From: Betaproteobacteria bacterium
Lineage (GTDB): Bacteria; Pseudomonadota; Gammaproteobacteria; Burkholderiales; Burkholderiaceae
Reading direction: 5' to 3'
DNA length: 20,520 nucleotides
Assembly (NCBI GenBank): GCA_009921765.1
Contig: RFXC01000053.1
Coordinates: 1 to 20,520 of the forward strand
In this document: positions 7,491-14,224 of the stretch, piece by piece
Layout: each line of letters begins with the position of its first letter
How positions within the stretch are numbered: the stretch's first letter is position 1
Program-made: the position numbers and the translations under genes
The notes under the pieces: model-generated
The model's input: only the letters and a program-made list of their open reading frames with translations
The model's database searches: none
Told to the model about the DNA's origin: nothing

Positions 7491-8898
7491 GCCCGTCGCT
7501 ACCGCCGGTGCGATCGCGGCCGCCGTACAGGCAGGCAGGCGGTCGTCTGCTCACGAGGTGGAGACCGCTCTTGCCCGAATCGCAGCGACCGATTCGTCGC
7601 TCAATGCCTTCACCGAGGTGCTGGCCGAGCGTGCGCGGACACGGGCGGCGAGCCTGGATCGGATGCCGGCGGCCGAGCGCGCGCGGCTGCCGCTCGCCGG
7701 GGTGCCGTTCGCCGTCAAGAATCTGTTTGACATTGAGGGACTGCGCACGCTGGCGGGGTCGCGCATCGAGCGCGATCGAGCCCCGGCTGCGCGGGACGCA
7801 ATCCTGATCCAGCGCCTTGAAGCCGCTGGTGCGGTGCTCGTGGGCGCCCTCAACATGGATGAGTACGCGTACGGATTCACCACCGAAAACAGTCATGCGG
7901 GGCCGACGCGAAATCCGCATGACTTCACGTGCATTGCCGGCGGCTCCTCGGGTGGATCTGGGGCTGCGGTGGCAGCCGGGCAGGTTCCGCTTACCCTTGG
8001 GTCGGATACCAATGGATCGATTCGGGTGCCGGCGTCGCTTTGTGGCGTCTTCGGTCTGCGGCCTACCTATGGCCGCCTGCCTCGTACCGGTAGTTATCCG
8101 TTCGTGGCAAGCATCGATGCGCTCGGTCCGTTTGCCCGCAGCAGTGCGGATCTGGCACTTGCCTACTCGGTCATGCTGGGCCGCGATGCCGGGGACCCCG
8201 CCAGTCTGATGGCGCCTCAGGGCGGATCAGCGTTCGAATCGGACCGGGCGGCGGGTATGCCCTCTCTCGACGGCCTTCGGATCGCCACGCTTGCCGGTTA
8301 TTTCGAAGACAACGCTGGCGAGCAGGCACGCGAGGCAGTGGCCACGGTTGCAGGCGCGCTTGGCGTGACCACGCATGCGGTGCTTGCCGGTGCCGAACAT
8401 GCGCGCGCAGCCGCTTTCCTCATCACCAATGCCGAGGGCGGCACGCTGCATCTTGATGATCTGCGCGCGCGGGCTGACGACTTTGATCCGCTGATCCGTG
8501 ACCGCATGCTGGCCGGCGCGCTGTTGCCGGCAGCCTGGATCGATCGCGCGCGACGCGTACGTCAGCGAGTGGCCGTTGAGGCAGCGCGGCTCTTTGAACG
8601 GTTCGATGTGCTGATCGCGGCGGCCACGCCCGTGCCGGCCACACCGATTGGTGCTGCCACCTTCAGCATCAACGGACGCACGTTGGCCGCGCGGCCCAAC
8701 ATGGGGCTCCTCACCCAGCCGATCTCCTGTGTTGGCCTGCCGGTATGTGCCGTGCCGGTATGGTCGGCGCGGCCGGAGTGGCGGCTTCCGGTTGGCGTAC
8801 AGATCATTACCGCACCGTGGCGGGAAGACCTGGCGCTCGCGGTGGCGGCCGAGCTTGAACGCGCCGGGGTGGTGCGAGCACCGGTCGCTGCGCTCTGA
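7483..8898 (+). CDS. AtzE-family amidase (amidase signature)
   Basis: This 471-residue amidase-signature enzyme carries the catalytic triad: Lys79 (PFAVKNLFD), cis-Ser155 in GGSSGGSG, and nucleophile Ser179 in GSDTNGSIRVPAS, with the 24-residue Ser-Ser spacing of the family. The GSDTNGSIRVPASLCG wording and CGVFGLRPTYGRLPR match the AtzE group better than GatA (DTGGSIR). AtzE with AtzG hydrolyses 1-carboxybiuret, releasing ammonia. The start at 7483 lies inside the end of the AtzG-like gene (8-base overlap). After the stop, an in-frame echo of the last codons runs to a second stop at 8943. It converges on the LysR gene. That it acts on carboxybiuret here is inference; no AtzF-like allophanate hydrolase or AtzH is in the window. 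Confidence 0.9.
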   Translation: MSEPVATAGAIAAAVQAGRRSSAHEVETALARIAATDSSLNAFTEVLAERARTRAASLDRMPAAERARLPLAGVPFAVKNLFDIEGLRTLAGSRIERDRAPAARDAILIQRLEAAGAVLVGALNMDEYAYGFTTENSHAGPTRNPHDFTCIAGGSSGGSGAAVAAGQVPLTLGSDTNGSIRVPASLCGVFGLRPTYGRLPRTGSYPFVASIDALGPFARSSADLALAYSVMLGRDAGDPASLMAPQGGSAFESDRAAGMPSLDGLRIATLAGYFEDNAGEQAREAVATVAGALGVTTHAVLAGAEHARAAAFLITNAEGGTLHLDDLRARADDFDPLIRDRMLAGALLPAAWIDRARRVRQRVAVEAARLFERFDVLIAAATPVPATPIGAATFSINGRTLAARPNMGLLTQPISCVGLPVCAVPVWSARPEWRLPVGVQIITAPWREDLALAVAAELERAGVVRAPVAAL

Positions 8899-8943
8899 AC
8901 GGATGGCGGTCTGGTCGTGCGTGTAGCGGCGGCTGCGCTCTGA

Positions 8944-9873
8944 TCAGATGTCGGCCGGATCATGCTGCGGGTCGCCGGGTGGCTGCGCACCGAGGCGCTC
9001 ACGCAGATGCTCGGCAAGCGCCGTGGCAATCACCGGCATGGAGCGTTCGCGCAGATGCGCAAGTGCCAATTGTCCCTTGGGAAAGCTGCGGTCTTCGATA
9101 TCGCGGGCGACCAGTTGACCACCGTCACTGACCGCGCCGAGTGCGATTTGAAACGTGATCGCCTGATCGTGAAGCAGGCAGCCCCGGAGAAACTCGAAGC
9201 TGTTGCTCTCGATGACCGGTGACAGCCGGAGCGAGCTTCGCGCGAGGAAGCGGTCGAGCAGCTGGCGCCCGCCAACATCGGGGTTGGCGAGCACGATCGG
9301 ATAGTCCACACACTGACGCAGCCGCACCGCGCCGCCCGGGCGTGCGAGCGGATGGTCCCGATGCATCAGCAGCATCAGCCGCTGCTCGAAGATGGCGAGC
9401 GCCTCGATATCGGGGTCGGCATCGAGTCCAAAGGTGAGCGCAAGATCGCTTTCGTAGCTGCGCAGCGCGGCGATTGCCTGGCGCCGGTCGCCAATCTGCA
9501 CCTCGAAATCGACCAGTGGGTGACGACGCCGGAACGATGCAAGCGCCGCAGGAAGGAAAGCGGGCGCTGTCGCCTGACTGGCAATCAGCCGGATCCGGCC
9601 GCGGCGCAGTCCCTTCAAGTCCTCGATCGCGGATCGAACCTGGTCGAGTGCTGCGCCGCGCTCGCGAACATATTGCAGGAACAGCTCGCCGGCTGCGGTG
9701 AGCCGCATGCCGCGCGGCAGCCGCTCGAAGATGGGGGTACCCAACTCCTCTTCGATGTCGAGCAGGCGCCTGTTGACGGCCGATGCCGCCACATGAAGCC
9801 GCTCGGCCGCCTGGCGGATCGACCCGCAGCGAGCCACTTCGTCAAGGTAACGCAGGTGACGGAGGTGATTCAT
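8944..9873 (-). CDS. LysR-family transcriptional regulator
   Basis: This 309-residue protein has an N-terminal winged helix-turn-helix (HLRYLDEVARCGSIRQAAE, then LHVAASAVNRRLLDIEEELG) and a LysR effector-binding domain starting near residue 90 (GRIRLIASQATAPAFLPAAL). The length is typical. It lies between the two halves of the island and is divergent from the RutB-like gene, the classical position for a LysR activator of the divergent operon. AtzR, the regulator of atzDEF in Pseudomonas sp. ADP, is also a LysR protein divergent from its target. The intergenic palindrome at 9888-9904 contains a T-N11-A core and probably is its site. The effector may be a pathway intermediate (inference). Confidence 0.93.
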   Translation of the reverse strand: MNHLRHLRYLDEVARCGSIRQAAERLHVAASAVNRRLLDIEEELGTPIFERLPRGMRLTAAGELFLQYVRERGAALDQVRSAIEDLKGLRRGRIRLIASQATAPAFLPAALASFRRRHPLVDFEVQIGDRRQAIAALRSYESDLALTFGLDADPDIEALAIFEQRLMLLMHRDHPLARPGGAVRLRQCVDYPIVLANPDVGGRQLLDRFLARSSLRLSPVIESNSFEFLRGCLLHDQAITFQIALGAVSDGGQLVARDIEDRSFPKGQLALAHLRERSMPVIATALAEHLRERLGAQPPGDPQHDPADI

Positions 9874-9879
9874 CTGAAT

Positions 9880-9936
9880 GTCCTATCGTTGCCGAAACGG
9901 CAACACGTATAGCTTAAAAAAGAATAGGACGGCAAC
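9880..9936. promoter_or_regulatory. Candidate LysR operator: perfect palindrome plus extra half-site and outer inverted repeat
   Basis: GTTGCCG-AAA-CGGCAAC (9888-9904) is a perfect inverted repeat with a LysR-type T-N11-A core. A third half-site, CGGCAAC, recurs at 9930-9936, 32 bases on in direct orientation. An outer pair, GTCCTAT (9880-9886) and ATAGGAC (9924-9930), is also exactly complementary. The group fills the gap between the regulator and the right operon. This is the usual recognition-plus-activation site layout of LysR promoters, although the assignment is by position only. Confidence 0.6.
9906..9935 (-). promoter_or_regulatory. Possible sigma-70 promoter of the LysR gene
   Basis: On the minus strand TTGCCG (9935-9930) and TATACG (9911-9906) are 18 bases apart and each match four of six consensus bases. 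Transcription would begin near 9899, inside the palindrome, which would give the autorepression usual for LysR genes. Weak evidence by itself. Confidence 0.3.
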
Positions 9937-9942
9937 GCTTTC

Positions 9943-9958
9943 TGGCATGTCTCCTGCA
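9943..9958 (+). promoter_or_regulatory. Candidate sigma-54 (-24/-12) promoter for the right operon
   Basis: TGGCATGTCTCCTGCA matches TGGCACG-N4-TTGCA with two deviations, keeping the invariant GG and GC at the correct spacing. It faces the RutB-like gene. The predicted start site near 9968 falls practically on the ATG at 9970, so the message would be leaderless, or translation would begin further in. A second element of the same type stands before the left operon. Confidence 0.42.
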
Positions 9959-9969
9959 CCTTCCTGCGC

Positions 9970-10797
9970 ATGAAAACGCGAAAATCCACCCGTCCTGCTG
10001 CTGCCCAGCCCTTTATGTTCGGTCCTGGTGCGTCAACCACCTGGCGATCCGCAGAGGGCCGCACCAGCCTGGTGCGGCATGCCCCGCGGCCGCGCCCTGT
10101 TCAGCTCAACGCCTCGGGCGATGCGATCGAGTTCGACCTTGCGCGGTCGGCCCTGGTCGTGATCGACATGCAGAATGACTTCTGCCACCCGAAGGGCTGG
10201 TTTGGCCAGAAGGGAATCCGGGTGGCGCCCATGCGCAAGCCCATCCCGGTATTGCAGACGGTGTTGCCCGCGTGGCGGGCGGCGGGTGCGCCGGTCATCT
10301 GGCTCAACTGGGGGATTCGCGCTGATCGCCTCAACCTGCCCGCCAGCATTCTGTTCAAGGGCAAGCGAAGCGCCGAGGCTGTGGGCTATGCCGAGCGTTC
10401 CCCCGACGACCGGGGTCAGTCGCTGGTACGTGGCCATTGGGGTGCTCAGGTGGTTGATGAGCTCGAGGTGCTCGACACCGACATCACGGTGCACAAGCAC
10501 AGGCTCTCGGGCTTCTGGGACAACGAACTCGACAGCGTGCTGCGCGGACTGGATGTGCGCACGCTCTTCTTCGCAGGCGTCAACACCGACCGCTGCGTGT
10601 TCTCGTCACTGCAGGATGCGGGGTTCCTCGGCTACGACTGCATTCTTCTTGCAGATGCCTGCAGCACCCCGTCGCCCGCTTATGTCACCCGTGCGATCCA
10701 CATGCTGGTCCGGCAACTGCATGGCTTTGTCGCGCACTCCACCGATCTCGTTGCTGCACTTCCATCCTCCTCCCCATCCCGAAAAGGAAAACGCTGA
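9970..10797 (+). CDS. Isochorismatase-family cysteine hydrolase (RutB-like)
   Basis: This 275-residue cysteine hydrolase has the triad Asp66 (VVIDMQNDF), Lys176 (VHKHRLSGFWDNELDSVL) and Cys209 (GVNTDRCVFSS). The Lys block and the C-terminal half read much like RutB, which hydrolyses ureidoacrylate in pyrimidine breakdown. Biuret hydrolase is a more distant relative of the same superfamily. It is soluble, with an N-terminal extension of about 50 residues rich in basic and proline residues. There is no ribosome site before the ATG at 9970. Alternatives are ATG 10015 or a GTG near 10069, both of which keep the domain whole. It is the first gene of the right operon and its TGA overlaps the next ATG by one base. 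Likely role: releasing ammonia or carbamate from a linear ureido product (inference). Confidence 0.88.
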   Translation: MKTRKSTRPAAAQPFMFGPGASTTWRSAEGRTSLVRHAPRPRPVQLNASGDAIEFDLARSALVVIDMQNDFCHPKGWFGQKGIRVAPMRKPIPVLQTVLPAWRAAGAPVIWLNWGIRADRLNLPASILFKGKRSAEAVGYAERSPDDRGQSLVRGHWGAQVVDELEVLDTDITVHKHRLSGFWDNELDSVLRGLDVRTLFFAGVNTDRCVFSSLQDAGFLGYDCILLADACSTPSPAYVTRAIHMLVRQLHGFVAHSTDLVAALPSSSPSRKGKR

Positions 10798-11855
10798 TGA
10801 ATGCCTCTGCCTTCACTTCGCGCATCCGTCGTACGCTGGGCCTCGCCGCGCTGTCGCTTGCGACCTGCGCCGCGCTGGTCGGTCAACCCGGCACTGCGCA
10901 GGCCCAGACCCGAATCAAGATGGTGCTCAACTGGAAATACCAGGGCCCGCAGGCCTGGTTCTTCATTGCCCAGGACCGCGGCTATTTCAAGGCTGAGGGT
11001 CTGGATGTTGAAATCGATCAGGGGGAGGGTTCGTCCGCTCCCATCGCCAAGATTGCGGCGGGCGCCTACACCGCAGGCTTTGGCGACATCAACGCGGCGA
11101 TCGACTTTGCCTCGCGCCGTCCTGCCGACGCGCCGGTGGGTGTATTCATGATCTACAACACGCCGCCATTCACGATTGCGGTGAAGGCCAACGGTCCGAT
11201 CAAGACGCCCAAAGATCTGGAGGGCCGCACCATTGGGGGCCCCGCCAATGACGGCGCGCTCAAGCTCTTCCCCGCCTTCTCCAAGGTGGCCAAGTTTGAT
11301 GCGAGCAAGGTGTCGATATCGAACATGGCGCCCAATCTGCGCGAGCAGATGCTGTTGCGCGGACAGGTCGATGGCATTTTCGGCTTCATCAATACCGTCT
11401 GGTTCAGTGCGTTGCTGGTGGGCATTGATCCGGCCAAGGATCTGCGCTTCATCAATTACGTTGACCATGGCATGGACCTGTACTCCAACACCCTGTTGTT
11501 CTCGCGCAATTTCGTGCGCGACAACCCGAAAGCCGTGGAGGGTTTCATTCGCGCGCTCAACCGGGCTGTCAAAGACGTGATCGCCAACCCGGAGGCGGGC
11601 ATGGATGCAGTGATGAAGCGTGAGCCCCTTCTGAAACGCGACCTCGAGAAGGATCGCCTCTTCGCCACCCTGAAACAGGAAATGAGCCATCCAGAGATCG
11701 CCAAGATCGGCTTTGGCGACATTGATGTTGAGCGCATGAAGCGCGCGATCTCGATTGTTGTCGAGTCGAACCAGTTGCCGCGTACGCCGGCGGTTGAAGA
11801 GATCTTCAATCGTTCGTTCCTGCCGCCGATGGCCGATCGCGTGATGCGCTTCTGA
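10797..11855 (+). CDS. NMT1/THI5-like ABC transporter substrate-binding protein (second of two)
   Basis: This 352-residue periplasmic protein has a clear Sec signal (RIRR, hydrophobic core, AQA-Q cleavage after about residue 36). The mature part is closely similar to the product at 4659-5702: MVLNWKYQG, RGYFKAEGLDVEIDQGEGSSAPI, FGDINAAIDFASRR, LYSNTLLFSR. The strong AAAAGGAAAA ribosome site at 10781-10790 and the one-base TGATG overlap with the RutB-like gene suggest coupled translation. One ATPase and one permease follow later in this operon, so the two binding proteins probably share them and may broaden substrate range. After the stop, the codons CGC TTC TGA recur in frame 15 bases on. Ligand unknown. 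Confidence 0.9.
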   Translation: MNASAFTSRIRRTLGLAALSLATCAALVGQPGTAQAQTRIKMVLNWKYQGPQAWFFIAQDRGYFKAEGLDVEIDQGEGSSAPIAKIAAGAYTAGFGDINAAIDFASRRPADAPVGVFMIYNTPPFTIAVKANGPIKTPKDLEGRTIGGPANDGALKLFPAFSKVAKFDASKVSISNMAPNLREQMLLRGQVDGIFGFINTVWFSALLVGIDPAKDLRFINYVDHGMDLYSNTLLFSRNFVRDNPKAVEGFIRALNRAVKDVIANPEAGMDAVMKREPLLKRDLEKDRLFATLKQEMSHPEIAKIGFGDIDVERMKRAISIVVESNQLPRTPAVEEIFNRSFLPPMADRVMRF

Positions 11856-11904
11856 ATGACACGCTTCTGAACTTTTTGAAACCGAGACGGAGAACAGCCG
11901 GATC

Positions 11905-12696
11905 ATGGATCTGCAACTGAAGGACCAGGTGGTCTTCATCACCGGCCCTGCCAAGGGCATGGGCCGAGCGGTGTCGCTTGCCTTCGCCCGAGAGGGTGCC
12001 TCGCTTGCGCTGGTTGGGCGCGATACCGCGGCGATCGAACCGGTCGCCGTCGAGGCGCGGGCGATGGGCGTCCAGGCCATCGTGATTGGCTGTGACGTCA
12101 CCTCCGAGGCGCAGACCGAGGCGGCGGTCGCCCAGGCGGTCACCCGCTTCGGCCGGGTCGATGTGCTGGTCAATGTGGCGGGTGGATCAGGTCCCATCGG
12201 CAAGACCGGATGGGAAACCACCACCGACGAGTTCAACGAGATTGTCGAACTCAACATGACCGGCTGCTTCAACACCATGCGGGCCGTGCTGCCGGGCATG
12301 ATCGAGCGCCGCTCGGGCCGGATCGTGAATGTGGGTGGCACCTTCGGCATGCGCGGCCGCGCAGGGCGCATGGCCTACTCCGCTTCGAAGTGGGGCCTTC
12401 GGGGCATCACCAAAAGCTTTGCGCTCGAAGCGGGCCCCTTCGGCATCAACGTGAACTGCGTGGCGCCCGGCATGGTCGATGGGCCACGGTTTCGCGAAAA
12501 GGTCTGCGCCAACATGGCGCAGAAACTCGGCATCACCCTGGAAGAGGCGATGACGCGCCACGCGGCTGATTACGCGCTTCGCCGCGTATCCACCGACGAT
12601 GATGTGGCAAACGCCTGCCTGTTTCTCGCAAGTGCAGTGTCGCGCCAGATCACGGGTGTTGACCTGCCCGTGGATGGCGGCTGGGCCATGCTTTGA
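11905..12696 (+). CDS. Short-chain dehydrogenase/reductase with catalytic Ser replaced by Gly
   Basis: This 263-residue classical SDR has TGPAKGMG (13-20) as the nucleotide-binding loop, CDVT (63-66), NVAGG (90-94), the helix Asn in ELNMTG (Asn117), YSASK (Tyr158, Lys162) and a C-terminal substrate region ending in DLPVDGGWAML. The catalytic Ser normally 13 residues before Tyr is Gly145 here (VNVGGTFG); Thr146 is next to it. The enzyme may use Thr, have altered chemistry, or be a specialised subgroup. A CGGAGA ribosome site lies about 11 bases upstream. It is followed by the cyclic amidohydrolase after 11 bases. It could act on an alcohol, semialdehyde or ring carbon in the pathway; the substrate is not readable. 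Confidence 0.9.
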   Translation: MDLQLKDQVVFITGPAKGMGRAVSLAFAREGASLALVGRDTAAIEPVAVEARAMGVQAIVIGCDVTSEAQTEAAVAQAVTRFGRVDVLVNVAGGSGPIGKTGWETTTDEFNEIVELNMTGCFNTMRAVLPGMIERRSGRIVNVGGTFGMRGRAGRMAYSASKWGLRGITKSFALEAGPFGINVNCVAPGMVDGPRFREKVCANMAQKLGITLEEAMTRHAADYALRRVSTDDDVANACLFLASAVSRQITGVDLPVDGGWAML

Positions 12697-12707
12697 AGGA
12701 ATACTCC

Positions 12708-14222
12708 ATGACTCCAATGGTTGATCTGGTGATCCGTGGCGCGCAGGTGGTGAGTGGCACAGCCATCATCCGCGCTGCGGTGGCGGTGAAGGGTGAGCAG
12801 ATTGTGGCGGTGGGCGAAGACACCCTCATGCCGCCTGCTCGCGAGACGGTTGACGCCACTGGTCTTTATCTGCTGCCGGGTGCGATCGACAGCCATGTTC
12901 ATTTTCGTGATCCCGGCTATGTCCACAAGGAAACCTGGAAGACCGGGTCCGCCGCAGCGGCTTGTGGTGGCGTCACCACGGTGTTTGAAATGCCAAACAC
13001 CAATCCGCCGACCGGCACCGTTGAAGCGCTGCAACTGAAGCTTGAATCGGCTCGATCGTCTTATGTCGACTATGGCATTCACGCACTCTTCGGCGATGAC
13101 TCGGTAGACCGGCTGGAAGCGCTCCTCGATGCCGGCGCCACCAGCTTCAAGGCCTTTGTCGGCAACACCTTCGGCAATCTGCCCGCACCCACTGACGGCG
13201 CGTTGCTCGAAGGCTTTGAGACACTTGCTGCGCGTGGCGTACGCACGGTGGTGCACGCGGAAAATTCGTCGATCATGGCGCGCCGCGAGCTCAAGCTGAA
13301 GGCGATGGGGCGCACCGATCCGCTTGCGCATCTGGCGGCGCGTCCGGCCGTGGCCGAGATCGAAGCCATCGGGCGGGTGATCACGCTTGCCGAGTGGACG
13401 GGTGCCCGAATCCATATCGCGCATCACAGTTCGGCCGATTCGCTGTTTCTCATCCGCGAGGCCAAGCGCAGAGGTGTCGACATCACAGTCGAGACCTGTC
13501 CGCAATACATGCTGATCAATACCGATCACATGAAAAAGATCGGCGGGGTGTTGCGCCTGAACCCTCCCATCCGCGAGGCGCGTCATAACGAACCCATCTG
13601 GCAGGCGCTCAAGGAAGGGGTGATCGACATGATCGCCACCGACCATGCGCCCCACACGCCCGAGGAAAAAACCCGCGAGGACATTTGGGCCTGTGACTGT
13701 GGATTTCCGGGCGTCGAAACCCAGATGCCGCTGATGCTGACCGAGGTGAATCGCGGCCGCGCTACGCTGATGGATTACGTGCGCTGGAGCGCAGAGGCGC
13801 CGGCACGCGCATGGGGCCTGTGGCCGCTCAAAGGGCGTATCGCGCCCGGGGCTCATGCCGATCTGGTACTCGTCGACATGAACCGTCGTGGCCGGCTCAA
13901 CCAGGGGCGTCTGCAGTCGATCAGTCGTATTTCGCCCTGGCACGGCCGTACGGTGGTGGGCATGCCGCTCCACACCATTGTTCGGGGCCGCTTTGTGATG
14001 CGTGACGGCGAGCTGGTGCGCGATGCAGCCGGCTGGGGCGCTTCGGTCAAGTCGATTCAAAACATGCCCCCGCCTGCGCCGCGAAACACCGACAGCACCA
14101 CCCGGGCGATAGCAACCCGGCCGGCCGATGCGCCGGCCTCGGCCCGCCCGCCAGAGGGTGCACAGGATTCGCTCTGGGCCGATGAGTCGTATCTGCATCC
14201 ACTTCCCCGCACAGGACACTGA
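12708..14222 (+). CDS. Dihydroorotase/allantoinase-type cyclic amidohydrolase with long C-terminal tail
   Basis: This 504-residue enzyme belongs to the group of dihydroorotases, allantoinases and hydantoinases that open cyclic amide or ureide rings with a binuclear metal centre. Ligands are all visible: HVH (63, 65) in DSHVHFRDPG, Lys148 (SFKAFVG, expected to be carboxylated), His183 (VVHAEN), His239 (IAHHSS) and Asp312 (TDHAPHT). After about residue 450 there is an unusual tail of some 55 residues rich in Pro, Ala and Arg, absent from typical members. The ATG at 12708 has AAGGA 7 bases upstream; an upstream in-frame TTG at 12693 is rejected. The next gene begins 2 bases after the stop. Family is sure, substrate is not. 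Confidence 0.9.
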   Translation: MTPMVDLVIRGAQVVSGTAIIRAAVAVKGEQIVAVGEDTLMPPARETVDATGLYLLPGAIDSHVHFRDPGYVHKETWKTGSAAAACGGVTTVFEMPNTNPPTGTVEALQLKLESARSSYVDYGIHALFGDDSVDRLEALLDAGATSFKAFVGNTFGNLPAPTDGALLEGFETLAARGVRTVVHAENSSIMARRELKLKAMGRTDPLAHLAARPAVAEIEAIGRVITLAEWTGARIHIAHHSSADSLFLIREAKRRGVDITVETCPQYMLINTDHMKKIGGVLRLNPPIREARHNEPIWQALKEGVIDMIATDHAPHTPEEKTREDIWACDCGFPGVETQMPLMLTEVNRGRATLMDYVRWSAEAPARAWGLWPLKGRIAPGAHADLVLVDMNRRGRLNQGRLQSISRISPWHGRTVVGMPLHTIVRGRFVMRDGELVRDAAGWGASVKSIQNMPPPAPRNTDSTTRAIATRPADAPASARPPEGAQDSLWADESYLHPLPRTGH

Positions 14223-14224
14223 AC

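Noticed and set aside
8899..8943. Terminator between the amidase and LysR genes
   Set aside because: No stem with a T-run is visible on either strand in the 45-base gap.
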